This document shows positions 10,446 to 21,339 of a DNA stretch of 64,000 bases, in pieces. This stretch comes from Phaseolus vulgaris (taxonomy: Eukaryota; Streptophyta; Magnoliopsida; Fabales; Fabaceae). A program made the position numbers and the translations under genes. Location: contig NC_023749.2 of NCBI RefSeq assembly GCF_000499845.2, positions 16,020,698-16,084,697 of the forward strand, in the 5' to 3' direction. Position 1 is the stretch's first letter. Each line of letters opens with the position of its first letter. Below the pieces are notes generated by a model that saw only the letters and a program-made list of their open reading frames with translations, did not search any database and had not been told where the DNA came from.

Positions 10446-13074
10446 ATGACTCGCACAAAGATTACCCCGAACCCCCCTCCATCAGCACGAAACCTTCCTT
10501 CACAAGCACACGACTCAACACAAGTTCGTGGCGCTCCCTCTTCGCAGGCTGAGAGGCCTGCGTCTTCCCAATCTGCCCTGGCCCAGGCGACTCCATCTAA
10601 CGCTGGAGGAGCCCCCGTTCCTCCGCCAGACTTCAAAACTTTATACCCCTGGGCTAACTCAACCCTTCTGAAAGAAACGTCCTCCGTGAACACTGCGGGA
10701 GCAGTCTTGCGGCTGACTAAGGGGGACGAGATCTACCAGTCGTTTCACAAGGAGCACGACGAAAAGATGATGGTGCTGCCTTGTCCCGCCGACCTGCCCG
10801 TGTGTGCTGATGACAAAGTAAGCGCCGACGGGCCCTTCTGCTTTGTCTATACGACTCTGTTCAAGAAGGTTAGGCTTAGGTTCCCTCTCACCCGATTCGA
10901 GAGGGAACTTCTTACCGAGCTCAACATTGCTGCCGCCCAGCTTCATCCCAACAGCTGGGCGTTTGTTCGAGCCTTCCAAGTGACGTGCGCCCACCTGGGG
11001 TTGCCCGCGTCGGTGGACGTGTTTTTGTTCCTTTTCGAAGCCAAGCACCCAGGAGACCGCCTGTGGGTCAGCTTGAATGCGATTGCGGGGAGATCCATCT
11101 TTACCATCTTCCAGCAATCGTACAAAGACTGGAAGGGGAAATTCGTCCAAGTACGTGCAAACGACAAGGACACCTCCCTTCTTGATGGCTTCCCCTTGTA
11201 CTGGGTGGACAAGGGGAAAAAGGAGTCCAAGAGCTGCTTCAGGAGGCCCAGAAGTCCTGATAGCATGGGAGCATTGGACAGAGACCTTTGTCTCTTCTGG
11301 AAGAAGGTGGTGGACGCCAATATAACTTTCCTCACCACCTCCTTGATCAGCTTTGAATTCTACGAAGATCAGCTAGAATTTCAAATAGGTTAGGTCATTT
11401 GAACTATTGCTTTAATACTGCTTCTGTTTAGCTGTTTCTGGGTGTCTTGTGCGTTATGCGCAAGACTTTGGCTTTACTTTTTCTGCACATATCATCTGCT
11501 TTGCTGTTTATTACATTATGCACTTATCTGTTTTCCTTGAGTTAACCCATGCATCTCCGTCCCCTGCAGACAACATGTTGCCCAGGAACATGCTCGCCGA
11601 ACTAAAGTCGCTCGCCCGAAACCACGGGTTGGCAACCGGTTCCCAAACGGTGCCCAACTCGGTGGTGGAGGCCGCCATTGTCCAAGGGCGATCACCACCC
11701 AAGGAGCCCGCTCAACGCAAAAAATTGGTCCTTAAGAGACCTAAAAGGAAAGCCCCTCAAGTCATCCATGAGGAGGAAGAAGAGGACGACGAGGTCACCG
11801 AGGATGGCCTCGTTACGAAGAGGAAAAGGGTGGCAGCATCTTCACCACCTGCCCCACCCCCTCTTCCAAGCTCGACACCACCATCAACGCCTGCTCCTCC
11901 TCCACCCTCGCCAACACCACAGGCTCCTTCTTCACCAGTCCAAGCGGTTCCACTGGCCACTGCGCCACCTGCAGCTGAGGCCCAAGAGCCAAATTTCCTG
12001 GAGGACCCCCCGAGCGCCTCTACACCATATGTGTCAGCCGGAGGGGGTCCCCCTTCAAACGCCTCCGCTGCAGGAGATGTTCCAATCGGGGATGAGGTTG
12101 CTCATACCTCTCCGATTCTAATCACCGAATCCCCGATCCCGTCGCCACGCCAGGAAGTAAACACTGAAGATCCTGCTAAGGAAGGTGGCGACGAGAACCC
12201 ACAACAAGCCCACCTGGCGCCTCTCCAAGCAGCAAACCTTCCCCTTGAGGTCACAAGGATGTGGGAACCTCTAACCGCCAAACTAAAAACCATAGCAGAG
12301 GATATCCCAACGATTATAACCAGGGCTGTGGAAGGCTCAACCAGGAGGCTCCAAGACGACCTCTTCAACCTCAAAACCGAAAACAGCACTATGAAGATCG
12401 AGGTGGAGAAGTTGTCCTTCAGCCTGACGCTCGCAGAAATCGAACACTCCCGGGTGGAGGATGCAATGAATACCGAGCTCAGGCTGGCGCACAAGGAGGC
12501 TACTGACCTTCGCCGCAAAGTTCACGATCTTGCCCAAGAGAAGGTCGAGCTAGAAAGCAAAATCGTGCCTCTTCGCGCCAAGGCGATCGACCTGGAGGCT
12601 CTTATGAAAGCTGACGCCGCTAAGGTGCAAAAACTGGAGCAGAGGTCGATCGACCGAGAGAAACTACTTGGGCAAGTAGAAAAGGCGAGGGACGACGCCA
12701 TGGCTGATCTCGCCGAGGCCAACAAAGAGAAGGGAAAGATGGCTGCTGAGTTGGCCCAAGCACAATCGGAATCCAAGAAGGTTACTGAAGACCTTCTCCA
12801 GGCTCAAGAGACCAACGAACAACTTAAAAAACAGGTTGAAGAGCTGGAACAGCAGAACAAAGAGCTGAAAGAGCAAACTGAAGACCTCAAGAAGCGGATT
12901 GAGGAACTTCAGGGGCAAATCGAAGCACTCAAGCTAAATTCTGCTCAGATTCTGGCTGCTGGATTTGGAGCTGCGCGGGAACAATTCGCTTGCTTATTCC
13001 CCGATCTGGATCTCAGCCTGGTGTCGCTGAACAACGAAGTAGTAGATGGAAAGGTCGTTCCCGCTGAAGACTAA
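10446..13074 (+). CDS. B antisense extra gene: PF04195-like plus coiled-coil protein, spliced
   Basis: This gene runs opposite to B's gag-pol. Predicted coding exons are 10446-11388 and 11570-13074, joined by a phase-1 intron (ATAG|GTTAGG ... CTGCAG|AC). The joined length is 2448 nt, an open frame of 815 residues. A further 5'UTR intron fits at 10206-10437 (AAAAG|GTAATT ... TTTGCAG). The first exon has a Pro/Ser-rich N-terminus, then a domain with AQLHPNSWAF, SVDVFLF and KDWKGKF that resembles the Pfam family 'putative gypsy type transposon' (PF04195) from memory. The second exon holds basic KRPKRK and KRKR stretches, a Glu/Asp run, a Pro-rich tract, a coiled coil of about 240 residues, and a conserved end (REQFACLFPDLDL). 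Nuclear location is an inference. The function is unknown. This copy has no break. Confidence 0.8.
11389..11569 (+). other. Coding intron of B antisense gene
   Basis: 181 nt, GT...AG with a pyrimidine-rich 3' end. It removes an in-frame TAG straight after the donor and restores frame as Ile-Asp-Asn-Met. The position matches the introns in A, F and the diverged copy in I. Confidence 0.75.
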
Positions 13075-13679
13075 TCAACTCCACCTCATCTGCTACTTTT
13101 ATGATTTCCCTTGTATTATTCTATAAAAACTCCTGTATGTATGCCTTTAACAAATACTTATCTCAATGACAAAGTTTGGGTATTCACTCTCTTGACTTCT
13201 TTAAGCGCTTTAACCTTCTTTGCATGTTTAACTTTGTCGGATATAACTTAACGATTTTGCAAACACGACCTTTTGACTTAACTGCTTCGAACCACTTCAA
13301 ACTCAAGTAATAATCACTTTAACCAACTTGTACTCTTAAAGCAACTAACCTTATCACAAGAATACCCTTCAAGCAACGAACTGTAACTCAATTATTGGCT
13401 CAAACAACGTCCCACTCGACCTGCTTCCTCAAACAAGTCTTTCAACCTTCTCGCCGTGTTTGAACTTTTCCCGATCGCCAAGAACTCTTGGTACCATTAG
13501 CTTTTCCTAGCCTCATGCTTTGGCAATCGTTTCTTCGCATGGGGCAGAGACGCCTTTAGGGATCTCTCTTTGCCCTCCTGGTCTTCAGAACAAAGACCGG
13601 CTGACTAGGCGTTCTCTTCGAACCTACCTTAGCCACCTTCCATACTTCTTCCACCCTCTGCGCCATACCTGAACTCGTT

Positions 13680-14310
13680 CGAGACGAGAAGGATTTTATC
13701 TTGCCCAAGCTCGCATGTAAGCGAGAAGGTCTTTTAACTCGCCTGAACTCGCTCAACGGCGAGAAGGACTTTATCTGGTGCCTCAACTTGCCCAGGGTGT
13801 ACATCTCCTCCCCCCTGGATGCACTGAGGACCTTTTCTTTCTCTCGCCTGCACTTGCTCGACGGCGAGGAGGTCTTTAACTGGCCTTAGCTCGCACAACG
13901 GCGAGAAGGACTTTATCTGGTGCCTCAACTTGCCCAGGGTGTACATCTCCTCCCCCCTGGATGCACTGAGGACCTTTCTCTTTCTCTCGCCTGCACTCGC
14001 TCGACGGCGAGGAGGTCTTTAACTTGCCTCTACATTGCCCCAGGAGTTCCATCTTCTCGCCCCCAGAAACATGGAGGACTTTTTACTCTTTCTCGCCTGC
14101 ACTCGCTCGACGGCGAGGAGGTCTTTAACTTGCCTCAGGACGCGCGAGGGCGTTGAGGTCTTTCATCTGGTGCCTCCGATCGCCGAAAGACGATGAGGAC
14201 TTTAAAACTTAACTGGTGCCTCCAATCGCCGAAAAACGATGAGGACTTAAAACTTAACTGGTGCCTCCAATCGCCGAAAAACGATGAGGACTTAAAACTT
14301 TTTAGAAAGC
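13680..14310. repeat. B 3'-region minisatellite-like repeats
   Basis: The gap between the 3' ends of the two convergent genes is filled with imperfect tandem repeats. One block of about 142 bp (GAGAAGGACT at 13761 and about 13903) is present twice. A unit of 45-46 bp beginning GGTGCCTCC recurs at 14169, 14215 and 14260. Related but rearranged arrays sit at the same place in A and F. Tat elements are known for variable repeats in this region. From 13075 to 13680 I see only AT-rich untranslated sequence. Confidence 0.8.
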
Positions 14311-14424
14311 ATGCGACATATCTTTTCTCGCCTTAAATCACGTACAAGCGACAAGGTCTTTCTTCAAAAACTCTTAGAAAAAAGCAAACAAGCAATCTGA
14401 AAACGCCTTATTCTTCAAAAACTC

Positions 14425-14490
14425 TTCTTTATTGGGTGGCCTCATTAAAAACCCTCCTTAGGGAAAAAAGAGTGCCCCCTTGAAACTGTT
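14425..14490 (-). promoter_or_regulatory. Conserved post-pol block with AATAAA
   Basis: On the minus strand a block just after pol reads CACTCTTTTTTCCCTAAGG, then a T-rich and GAGGCCACCC stretch, then AATAAA (14433-14428). The same block follows pol in A (29874-29930), F (50462-50515) and, diverged, in I (43574-43622). A role in polyadenylation of a short gag-pol transcript is an inference. Confidence 0.55.
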
Positions 14491-14552
14491 TTAACAGAGA
14501 CATTGTAATATAACATTTGTGTTTGTCTTTACTTACAAAGCTCTTAACTATA

Positions 14553-17500
14553 CTACAACTTCAGGTGTGTGGCGTTCCAGGTGCGAGGGATCGCCCCTCC
14601 TTCCAGCGTCTCTAAGCGGTAGGCCCCGTTCCCGAGCGCCTCGGTTATTCTGAACGGTCCAGTCCACTTGGGTGACAATTTATTCTCCATCTCGTACTGG
14701 TGGGCCTTCCTCATCACCAAGTCGCCCTCTCTAAACTGCCTTGGCATCACCTTCGAGTTGTATCTTCGTTCAACCCTTCTCTTCACGGCCTCAGCCTTCA
14801 ACCTCGCCTCTTCCCTGACCTCATCCAGCAGATCCAGGTTCAGCCTTCTCTCTTCATTCGAGTCTTCCTCTACGAAGTTCTGGAATCTCGGCGAGCTCTC
14901 CTGGATCTCCACTGGAATCATGGCATCACACCCATAGACCAAGCTGAACGGGGTCTCGTGGGTTCCTGACTGCTCGGTGGTGTGGTACGCCCAGACTATA
15001 CGGGGCACCTCCTCAGCCCAACTTCCCTTGGCTTTCTCAAGCCTTCTCTTCAAACCTCTCAACAACACCCGATTAGTTGACTCCACCTGGCCATTTGTCT
15101 GAGGGTGCTCGACGGATGCAAACACTTGTTGAATTCCCACCCCTTTGCAAAGCTTCTTCAACAGGTGGCTTGCAAACTGTGTCCCATTATCCGACACCAG
15201 GCGCTTAGGCACTCCAAACCGGCACACGATGTTCTTCCATACAAAACCTTCGATCTTGTGTGCGGTGATCTGGGCCACTGGTTCCGCTTCAATCCACTTG
15301 GTGAAATACTCAATCGCCACCACCAAGTACTTCATTTGCCTGATCGCCAGCGGGAAAGGTCCCAGGATGTCGATTCCCCAAGTATGAAACGGCCAAGGGC
15401 TATAGATCGACTTCAACTCCTCGGGAGGTGCCTTATGCCAATCGGCGTGCTGCTGGCATTGTTTACAACATTGGGCATATTTCTTGCAATCTTCTCTCAT
15501 GGATGGCCAGTAGTATCCTGCACGGAGAGTCCTCGCGGCCAGAGCTCGACCCCCGACGTGGCTTCCGCATATACCCTCGTGGAGCTCCGCCATGATTCTC
15601 GTGCACTTCTCACCGTGTATACATTCCAGGAGCGGGTGAGTGAACCCAAACCTGTACAGGTCGCCATCAATCAACGTGTACTTGCAGGAATTTTTCTTTA
15701 CCTTCCTAGCTTCTGTCGGATCCAGCGGGAGGAGGCCATCTGCCAGGCACCGTTTGTATTGCGTTATCCAAGTGTCTGGCTCATGGGCGGCGCAGACCTG
15801 CATCACATCCACCTTCTCTCCTCGACATGCTCTAACTCTCGGCGATCTCAGAGTTTCTTGCGTCAAGGACTTATGGCTTCTCGCTGCTCTCTCCGTCGAC
15901 TTGCTTATCTGAAGGACCAGGTGATCTGCTACAAATGCCCTTGGCGTCTTCAGAGTTTCTTGAATCACCGTCCTCTGCCTACCCCCCTTGCCTGAGCTGG
16001 CGAGCTTAGCAAGCAAGTCAGCTCGGGCATTCTGCTCTCGGGGCACATGTACTACTTCAAAAGAGGCAAAGGAACTCTTCAATTCCTGCACATACGCCAA
16101 GTAAGCCGCCATTTGTGGATCTTTAGCCTGGAATTCGCCGGTTACTTGCCCTGTGACTAGCAGCGAGTCACTCTTAGCCATCAGCACCCTAGCTCCCATC
16201 TCCTTGGCCAGCAAAATCCCGGCGATCAGCGCCTCATACTCTGCTTGATTGTTGTTGGCTTTGAAGGCAAACCTCAAAGATTGTTCAATCAGCACACCGT
16301 TGGGTCCTTCCAATATGACTCCGGCACCGCTGCCCTGCTGGTTCGACGATCCATCCACCGAAAGTACCCAACGGAAATCGTCTCCTTCAACCCGCGTCGC
16401 CTCTGATGAGAGCTCAACCACAAAATCTGCAAAGATTTGCCCCTTGATCGGGCCTCGGGGCTCGTACTTAATATCAAACTCTGACAACTCTATGGCCCAC
16501 TTCACCATCCTTCCCGCAACGTCGGGTTTCTTCAGGACCTTCTGGATGGGCAGGTCAGTCATCACCAGTATTGTGAAACTGTGGAAGTAGTGGCGCAACC
16601 TCCTCGCCGATAACACCACAGCTAGCGCAGCCTTCTCCAGGGCCTGATATCTCGTTTCTGGGCCCTGCAACACCTTGCTCACAAAATAAATAGGCTTCTG
16701 AGCCTGATCATGATCCTGGGCGAGCACCGCACTCACCGCCCTCTCAGTCACAGCGAAATACAACCTGAGAGGGATTCCCGCCAGCGGTTTGCACAGAACC
16801 GGCGGGCTCGCCAGATACTCCTTCAGTTTGACGAAAGCTTCTTCGCACTCTTTCGTCCAAGCAAACTTATTATTGCGCCGCAGACATTGAAAATAGGGAT
16901 GCCCCTTTTCTCCGCTAGCTGACACGAAGCGAGATAGGGCTGCCATCCGACCTGTTAGCTGCTGGACTTCTTTCACCGTAGCCGGGCTTCTCATCGCCAA
17001 GATGGCGGCACACTTGTCTGCGTTAGCTTCTATTCCCCTTTCAGTCAAGAGAAAACCCAAAAATTTTCCAGCCTCCACGCCGAAAATGCATTTCTCCGGG
17101 TTGAGCTTTAACTTGAACTTGGCGATCGTCGTGAACAATTCTTCCAAGTCTGCAACGTGCTTGCTCTTTTCCTGCGAGGTCACGACCATGTCATCGACGT
17201 AGGCTTGCACGTTCCTTCCCAGCATTGGTGCAAGTACTCGATCCATCAGCCTCTGGTACGTGGCCCCCGTGTTCTTCAGCCAAAACGGCATCACCTTATA
17301 GCAGTAGCACGATCTCTCCGTCATGAAGGCTGTTTTTTCTTCATCCATGGGATGCATCTTGATCTGATTATATCCCGAGAAGGCATCCAGGAAACTCAGC
17401 AGCTTGCACCCTGCAGCACTATCAACCAGGGCATCAATGCTTGGTAAAGGATACGAATCCTTTGGGCAAGCTTTGTTCAGATCGGTGAAATCGACGCACA

Positions 17501-17693
17501 TGCGCCATTTCCCGTTACTCTTCTTCACCAGTACGACATTTGCCAACCATTCAGGGTACTGGACTTCCCTGATGTGGCCTGCGGCGAGGAGTTTCTGTGT
17601 TTCGTCCCTGATCGCCTGCCTCCTCTCCTCGTTGAATTTTCTTCTCCTTTGTCGCACCGGTCTCACCATGTGTCCATCGCCAGATGATGGCAC
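14553..17693 (-). CDS. B pol: RT-RNase H-aRNH-integrase (1046 codons)
   Basis: This long open frame encodes the enzymatic part of a Tat-lineage pol. RT spans roughly residues 15-260, with FLDAFSGY (Asp103) and YVDD at 165-168. A normally conserved Gly in the PFGLKNAG motif is Trp here (residue 138). The native RNase H region (about 305-400) lacks the usual catalytic Asp: the segment reads LYFAVTERAV. An archaeal-type RNase H follows with Asp447, Glu485, Asp509 and Asp559, the expected D-E-D-D set. Integrase has an H-H-C-C finger ending CCKQCQ, then Asp in WGID, Asp in SDNGTQF and Glu in NGQVES. The annotated start is only the first Met; the true frame enters from protease, from which it is cut by a 1-nt deletion near 17670. 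Confidence 0.88.
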   Translation of the reverse strand: MPSSGDGHMVRPVRQRRRKFNEERRQAIRDETQKLLAAGHIREVQYPEWLANVVLVKKSNGKWRMCVDFTDLNKACPKDSYPLPSIDALVDSAAGCKLLSFLDAFSGYNQIKMHPMDEEKTAFMTERSCYCYKVMPFWLKNTGATYQRLMDRVLAPMLGRNVQAYVDDMVVTSQEKSKHVADLEELFTTIAKFKLKLNPEKCIFGVEAGKFLGFLLTERGIEANADKCAAILAMRSPATVKEVQQLTGRMAALSRFVSASGEKGHPYFQCLRRNNKFAWTKECEEAFVKLKEYLASPPVLCKPLAGIPLRLYFAVTERAVSAVLAQDHDQAQKPIYFVSKVLQGPETRYQALEKAALAVVLSARRLRHYFHSFTILVMTDLPIQKVLKKPDVAGRMVKWAIELSEFDIKYEPRGPIKGQIFADFVVELSSEATRVEGDDFRWVLSVDGSSNQQGSGAGVILEGPNGVLIEQSLRFAFKANNNQAEYEALIAGILLAKEMGARVLMAKSDSLLVTGQVTGEFQAKDPQMAAYLAYVQELKSSFASFEVVHVPREQNARADLLAKLASSGKGGRQRTVIQETLKTPRAFVADHLVLQISKSTERAARSHKSLTQETLRSPRVRACRGEKVDVMQVCAAHEPDTWITQYKRCLADGLLPLDPTEARKVKKNSCKYTLIDGDLYRFGFTHPLLECIHGEKCTRIMAELHEGICGSHVGGRALAARTLRAGYYWPSMREDCKKYAQCCKQCQQHADWHKAPPEELKSIYSPWPFHTWGIDILGPFPLAIRQMKYLVVAIEYFTKWIEAEPVAQITAHKIEGFVWKNIVCRFGVPKRLVSDNGTQFASHLLKKLCKGVGIQQVFASVEHPQTNGQVESTNRVLLRGLKRRLEKAKGSWAEEVPRIVWAYHTTEQSGTHETPFSLVYGCDAMIPVEIQESSPRFQNFVEEDSNEERRLNLDLLDEVREEARLKAEAVKRRVERRYNSKVMPRQFREGDLVMRKAHQYEMENKLSPKWTGPFRITEALGNGAYRLETLEGGAIPRTWNATHLKL

Positions 17694-19706
17694 AAGAAGT
17701 CGGGATCAATCCCGGGCATGTCCGAAGCGGACCAAGCAAACGCGTCCAGATGCCGCTCAATCACCTTGGCGATCTGGTCCTGGAGATCAACCTCCAGAGA
17801 TCTTCCCAGCTTGAAGACTTTTCCTCCGATCTCCTTTTCGAGCCACTGCTCGACAGGTTTAGGCCTGGATTCTCTGGCGATCACCGCCCTGGCGATTCCC
17901 TGCTCCTTTGCTTCCTCGGGGCGATTCCGCGCCTCTTCCTCCTCCAGGCCAGCATTCCTTTCCCCCAGCTCAGCGTCCACCATTTCCACGTCTCTTCCGG
18001 CGGCCTCCTCCGTTACCGTCGATCTGGGCTTCACACCGGGAGGCGGGGTGGTTGTTACATAGCTCACTGATCTTTTGTTTTTCAGGCTATTCTCATAACA
18101 CCTTTTAGCTTCTTTCTGATCAGACTTAATCGTGATCACCACCCCTTCCATGGACGGCAGCTTTACCTTCATGTGCCGGGTCGACGGAATGGCACCTATC
18201 CTGTTAAGAGTGGGCCTTCCCAACAGGATGTTATACGCTGAAGGGGCGTTTACGATGAGGTACTTGATTTTCTCCGTCCTCGACCCAGCCTCATCTGTAA
18301 ACGTGGTTCTCAGCTCAATGTACCCCCTGACCTCCACCTGGTCACCAGCGAACCCATATAAGCACCCTCCATAGGGCCTTAGCTGGTGAAGGGGCAATTC
18401 CAGCTGCGTGAAAGTCGGCCAGAACATCACGTCTGCCGAGCTTCCTTGGTCCACCAGAACTCTGTGGACCTTCCTTCCCGCTGTAACCAACGAAATAACT
18501 ATGGGATCGTTGTCATGAGGCACAACGTCCCGAAGATCCTGCTTGGTGAACGTAATGTCCACTTCCGGCGAGTGATCTTCAAACATGTCCACTGTCATCA
18601 CCGATCGCGCATACTTTTTCCTCTGCGATGCGGTGCATCCACCACCTGAGAAACCCCCTGCAATGGTGTGGATCTCCCGTGGATAGGCATCTCGTGTTGC
18701 TGGGCTTCTCCACCTGCTGGCTGGGAACTCGACGCTCCTCCCGTCCTTCTATCCAGCAGATAGTCATTTAGGAACCCGCTCTTAACCAGATCGTCGAGCT
18801 GATACCCCAAAGACAAACACGAGTCCAAGGTGTGGCCAAAACATTGGTGGAACTCGCACCAGGCGTCCGGCTTTGACCCCAGCACCTTGTCGCCCACCTT
18901 CTCAGGCGCCTTCAACCTAGCAGATATGTTAGGGATAGCGATCAGGTCCGCTAGTCCCATGACAAATTTGTGCTTAGGCGGGCGATTGTATTCCCGGCGT
19001 GCTGGTTGTTGGCGCGCTTGGCTTTTTCCCTTGTTTCTCTTGTCGTAAGGATGGCGAGTCCTCTGGTCTTTTCTGGCCGCCGCCGCCGTTTCCAGCACCC
19101 TCTGCGGCTGGATTCTGGTCTGGGCGCGTGGCCTGGCGGGAGCCACGCTGCCTCTCTTCTCGGCGACTTCACTTTCGTCGGCGATGTGGGCCACCGCAAG
19201 TCGCCTGACTTCAGCAAACGTCGCTGGATGAGCCCTGATCAAGGCCTCGCAGAATGGCCCTGGCTGCACGCCCTTCTTGAAGGCATAGACCAGCATTTCT
19301 TCATCCTTGGCCGGCGATCTGACCATCTGCGCTCCGAAGCGATTGAGGTAGTCTCTGAGGGACTCCCCATGGTACTGCCTTATATCAAACAGATCATAAG
19401 ACACCCTGGGCGGTGCCTTATTCACAATGTACTGCTCGACAAAGATTTTCGAGAACTGTTGAAAATTGGTTATGTGGCCGTTAGGCAGGCTCACAAACCA
19501 CTCCATCGCCGTTCCCTGGAGCGTACTCACGAACATCTTGCAGTAGACGTCGTCTGACCCTCCCGACAGCATCATCTGCGTGTGGAACGTGGTCAGATGA
19601 GCCTCTGGATCCTCCACGCCGGTAAAGACAGCCTTAACCGAAACCACGCTCGTGGGAATAGGCGTGTCGGTAATCGCCTGAACAAAAGGCATTGGGAAAA
19701 CACGAG
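17670..19706 (-). pseudogene. B gag-protease, 5' truncated and frameshifted
   Basis: From right to left, gag begins mid-protein at the Pro-Met-Pro-Phe region near 19690 (the preceding residues of the open frame belong to C). It runs through the core (SLPNGHITNFQQF, RVSYDLFD) and a basic region to a Cys/His segment (WCEFHQCFGH). Protease follows with VLVDQGSSADV near 18450 and NILLGRP near 18210, then an acidic linker to RT. Against A and F there are two 1-nt deletions, near 18680 (before the GGFSGGG segment) and near 17670 (before RT). The protein could not be made as one chain from this copy. Confidence 0.83.
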
Positions 19707-21339
19707 ATAAGACCAAATACACAAGTGGTGAAAGACCAAATACAAATGAAGCATAAGAGGGATGAGGAAAACAAAAACAAAGGGCGCTAGAAAAAGAGAA
19801 AATCCTTAGGGATAGGAAGGCGTGGGAGAAGAGTGTTCCTTCCCACAAGGTTGATCAACAAGAAAAGCCTCTTGAAAACGTTTTTGAAAATTTGCTTCTT
19901 GTTGAACAACCAAGCCTTATCTTTTGTAAAGGAGCACTTACATGCACTGCCACAAGTAGTGAACTTATGAATTTACCTCCTCAAATAGAAAATCTTTTAA
20001 GTGAATTTGAAGATCTATTCTCTAATGAGGGTCCCATTGGGCTTCCTCCCCTTAGAGGCATAGAACATCAAATTGACTTCATTCCGGGGGCAAGCCTACC
20101 AAATAGGCCTGCTTATAGAACAAACCCCGAGGAAACAAAGGAGATAGAATCACAAGTTCAAGACTTGTTGGAGAAGGGTTGGGTTCAAAAGAGCCTAAGC
20201 CCTTGTGTTGTACCTGTCTTGTTGGTGCCCAAAAAGGATGGGAAATGGCGCATGTGTTGTGATTGTCGAGCAATCAACAACATCACCATCAAGTATAGGC
20301 ATCCAATCCCAAGGCTTGATGATATGCTTGATGAATTACATGGGTCAACTCTATTCTCCAAAATTGACCTTAAAAGTGGATATCACCAAATTCGAATCAA
20401 GGAGGGTGATGAGTGGAAAACCGCTTTTAAGACCTAATTTGGATTATATGAGTGGTTGGTGATGCCCTTTGGGCTTACAAATGCCCCAAGTACATTCATG
20501 AGGCTTATGAATCACGCCTTGAGAGATTGTATAGGTAAATATGTAGTAGTTTATTTTGATGATATCTTAGTGTATAGTAAAACCCTAGAAGACCATCTAA
20601 GTCACCTTAGGGAAGTTCTTCTAGTGCTTAGGAAAAATAGTTTTTTTGCAAATAGGGATAAGTGTACCTTTTGTGTAGATAGTGTAGTTTTCTTAGGCTT
20701 CATAGTAAACAAAAAGGGGGTGCATGTAGATCCCGAGAAAATCAAAGCCATCCGCGAGTGGCCCACTCCACAAAATGTAAGTGATGTAAGAAGTTTTCAT
20801 GGGTTAGCTAGTTTCTATAGAAGGTTTGTGCCTAATTTTTCTAGTCTAGCTTCTCCTTTGAATGAACTTGTTAAAAAAGATGTTGCATTTTGTTGGAATG
20901 AAAAGCATGAGCAAGCCTTCCAAAGGCTCAAAGCTCAACTCACCAATGCACCAATTCTATCTCTCCCAAATTTTTTCAAAACTTTTGAGATAGAGTGTGA
21001 TGCATCGGGAGTAGGCATAGGTGCGGTATTGTTGCAAGGTGGACACCCAATTGCTTATTTTAGTGAAAAACTCCATGGTGCCACCCTCAACTATCCCACC
21101 TATGACAAAGAGCTCTAAGCTCTTGTGCGAGCCCTAAAGACTTGGGAACACTACCTTGTGTCCAAAGAATTTGTCATCCATAGTGATCACGAGTCTCTAA
21201 AATATTTGAAGGGCCAACACAAGCTCAACAAGAGACATGCTAAATGGATGGAATTTCTTGAACAATTTCCTTATGTAATCAAATACAAGAAAGGAAGCAC
21301 CAATATAGTGGCTGATGCTCTTTCAAGGCGGCATACACT
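19707..21339 (+). pseudogene. C PR/RT linker, RT and RNase H (CRM clade)
   Basis: This region begins in the linker after protease, matching the D polyprotein around [10 protein letters not shown] follows with [23 protein letters not shown] (near 20355) and YFDDIL (near 20552), then RNase H with ECDASG (near 20995) and ADALSRRHT at the S1 insertion. In-frame TAA codons interrupt it near 20436 and 21116. The RT motif string [16 protein letters not shown] places it in the CRM clade rather than Tekay or Reina, as I remember those families. The upstream gag and protease core are absent. Confidence 0.85.

Larger units (their letters stand above)
9057..19706 (-). mobile_element. B: TatA element, 5' truncated
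   Basis: A minus-strand Tat-lineage element. From its 3' end at left: 3' LTR (9057-9850), purine tract, antisense extra gene (10446-13074, so on the plus strand), 3' repeats, pol (14553-17693), protease/gag (to 19706). The gag N-terminus, leader, PBS and 5' LTR are missing. At about 19706 the sequence switches to C's PR-RT linker. The left flank GAACT could be one target duplication, without a partner. Since C lacks gag and most of PR at this junction, one deletion probably removed B's 5' end together with that part of C. Confidence 0.87.

Noticed and set aside
15105..15995. 296-codon plus-strand frame, and similar frames at 28357-28968 and 51120-51986.
   Set aside because: Reverse-strand shadows of integrase and RNase H; openness follows from codon bias.
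18970..19557. 195-codon plus-strand frame, and its mirror at 24799-25401.
   Set aside because: Reverse-strand shadow of conserved gag sequence.
19892..21339. Assigning C to the Reina or Tekay clade.
   Set aside because: RT motifs, PBS type and the frame entering the 3' LTR fit the CRM clade better.
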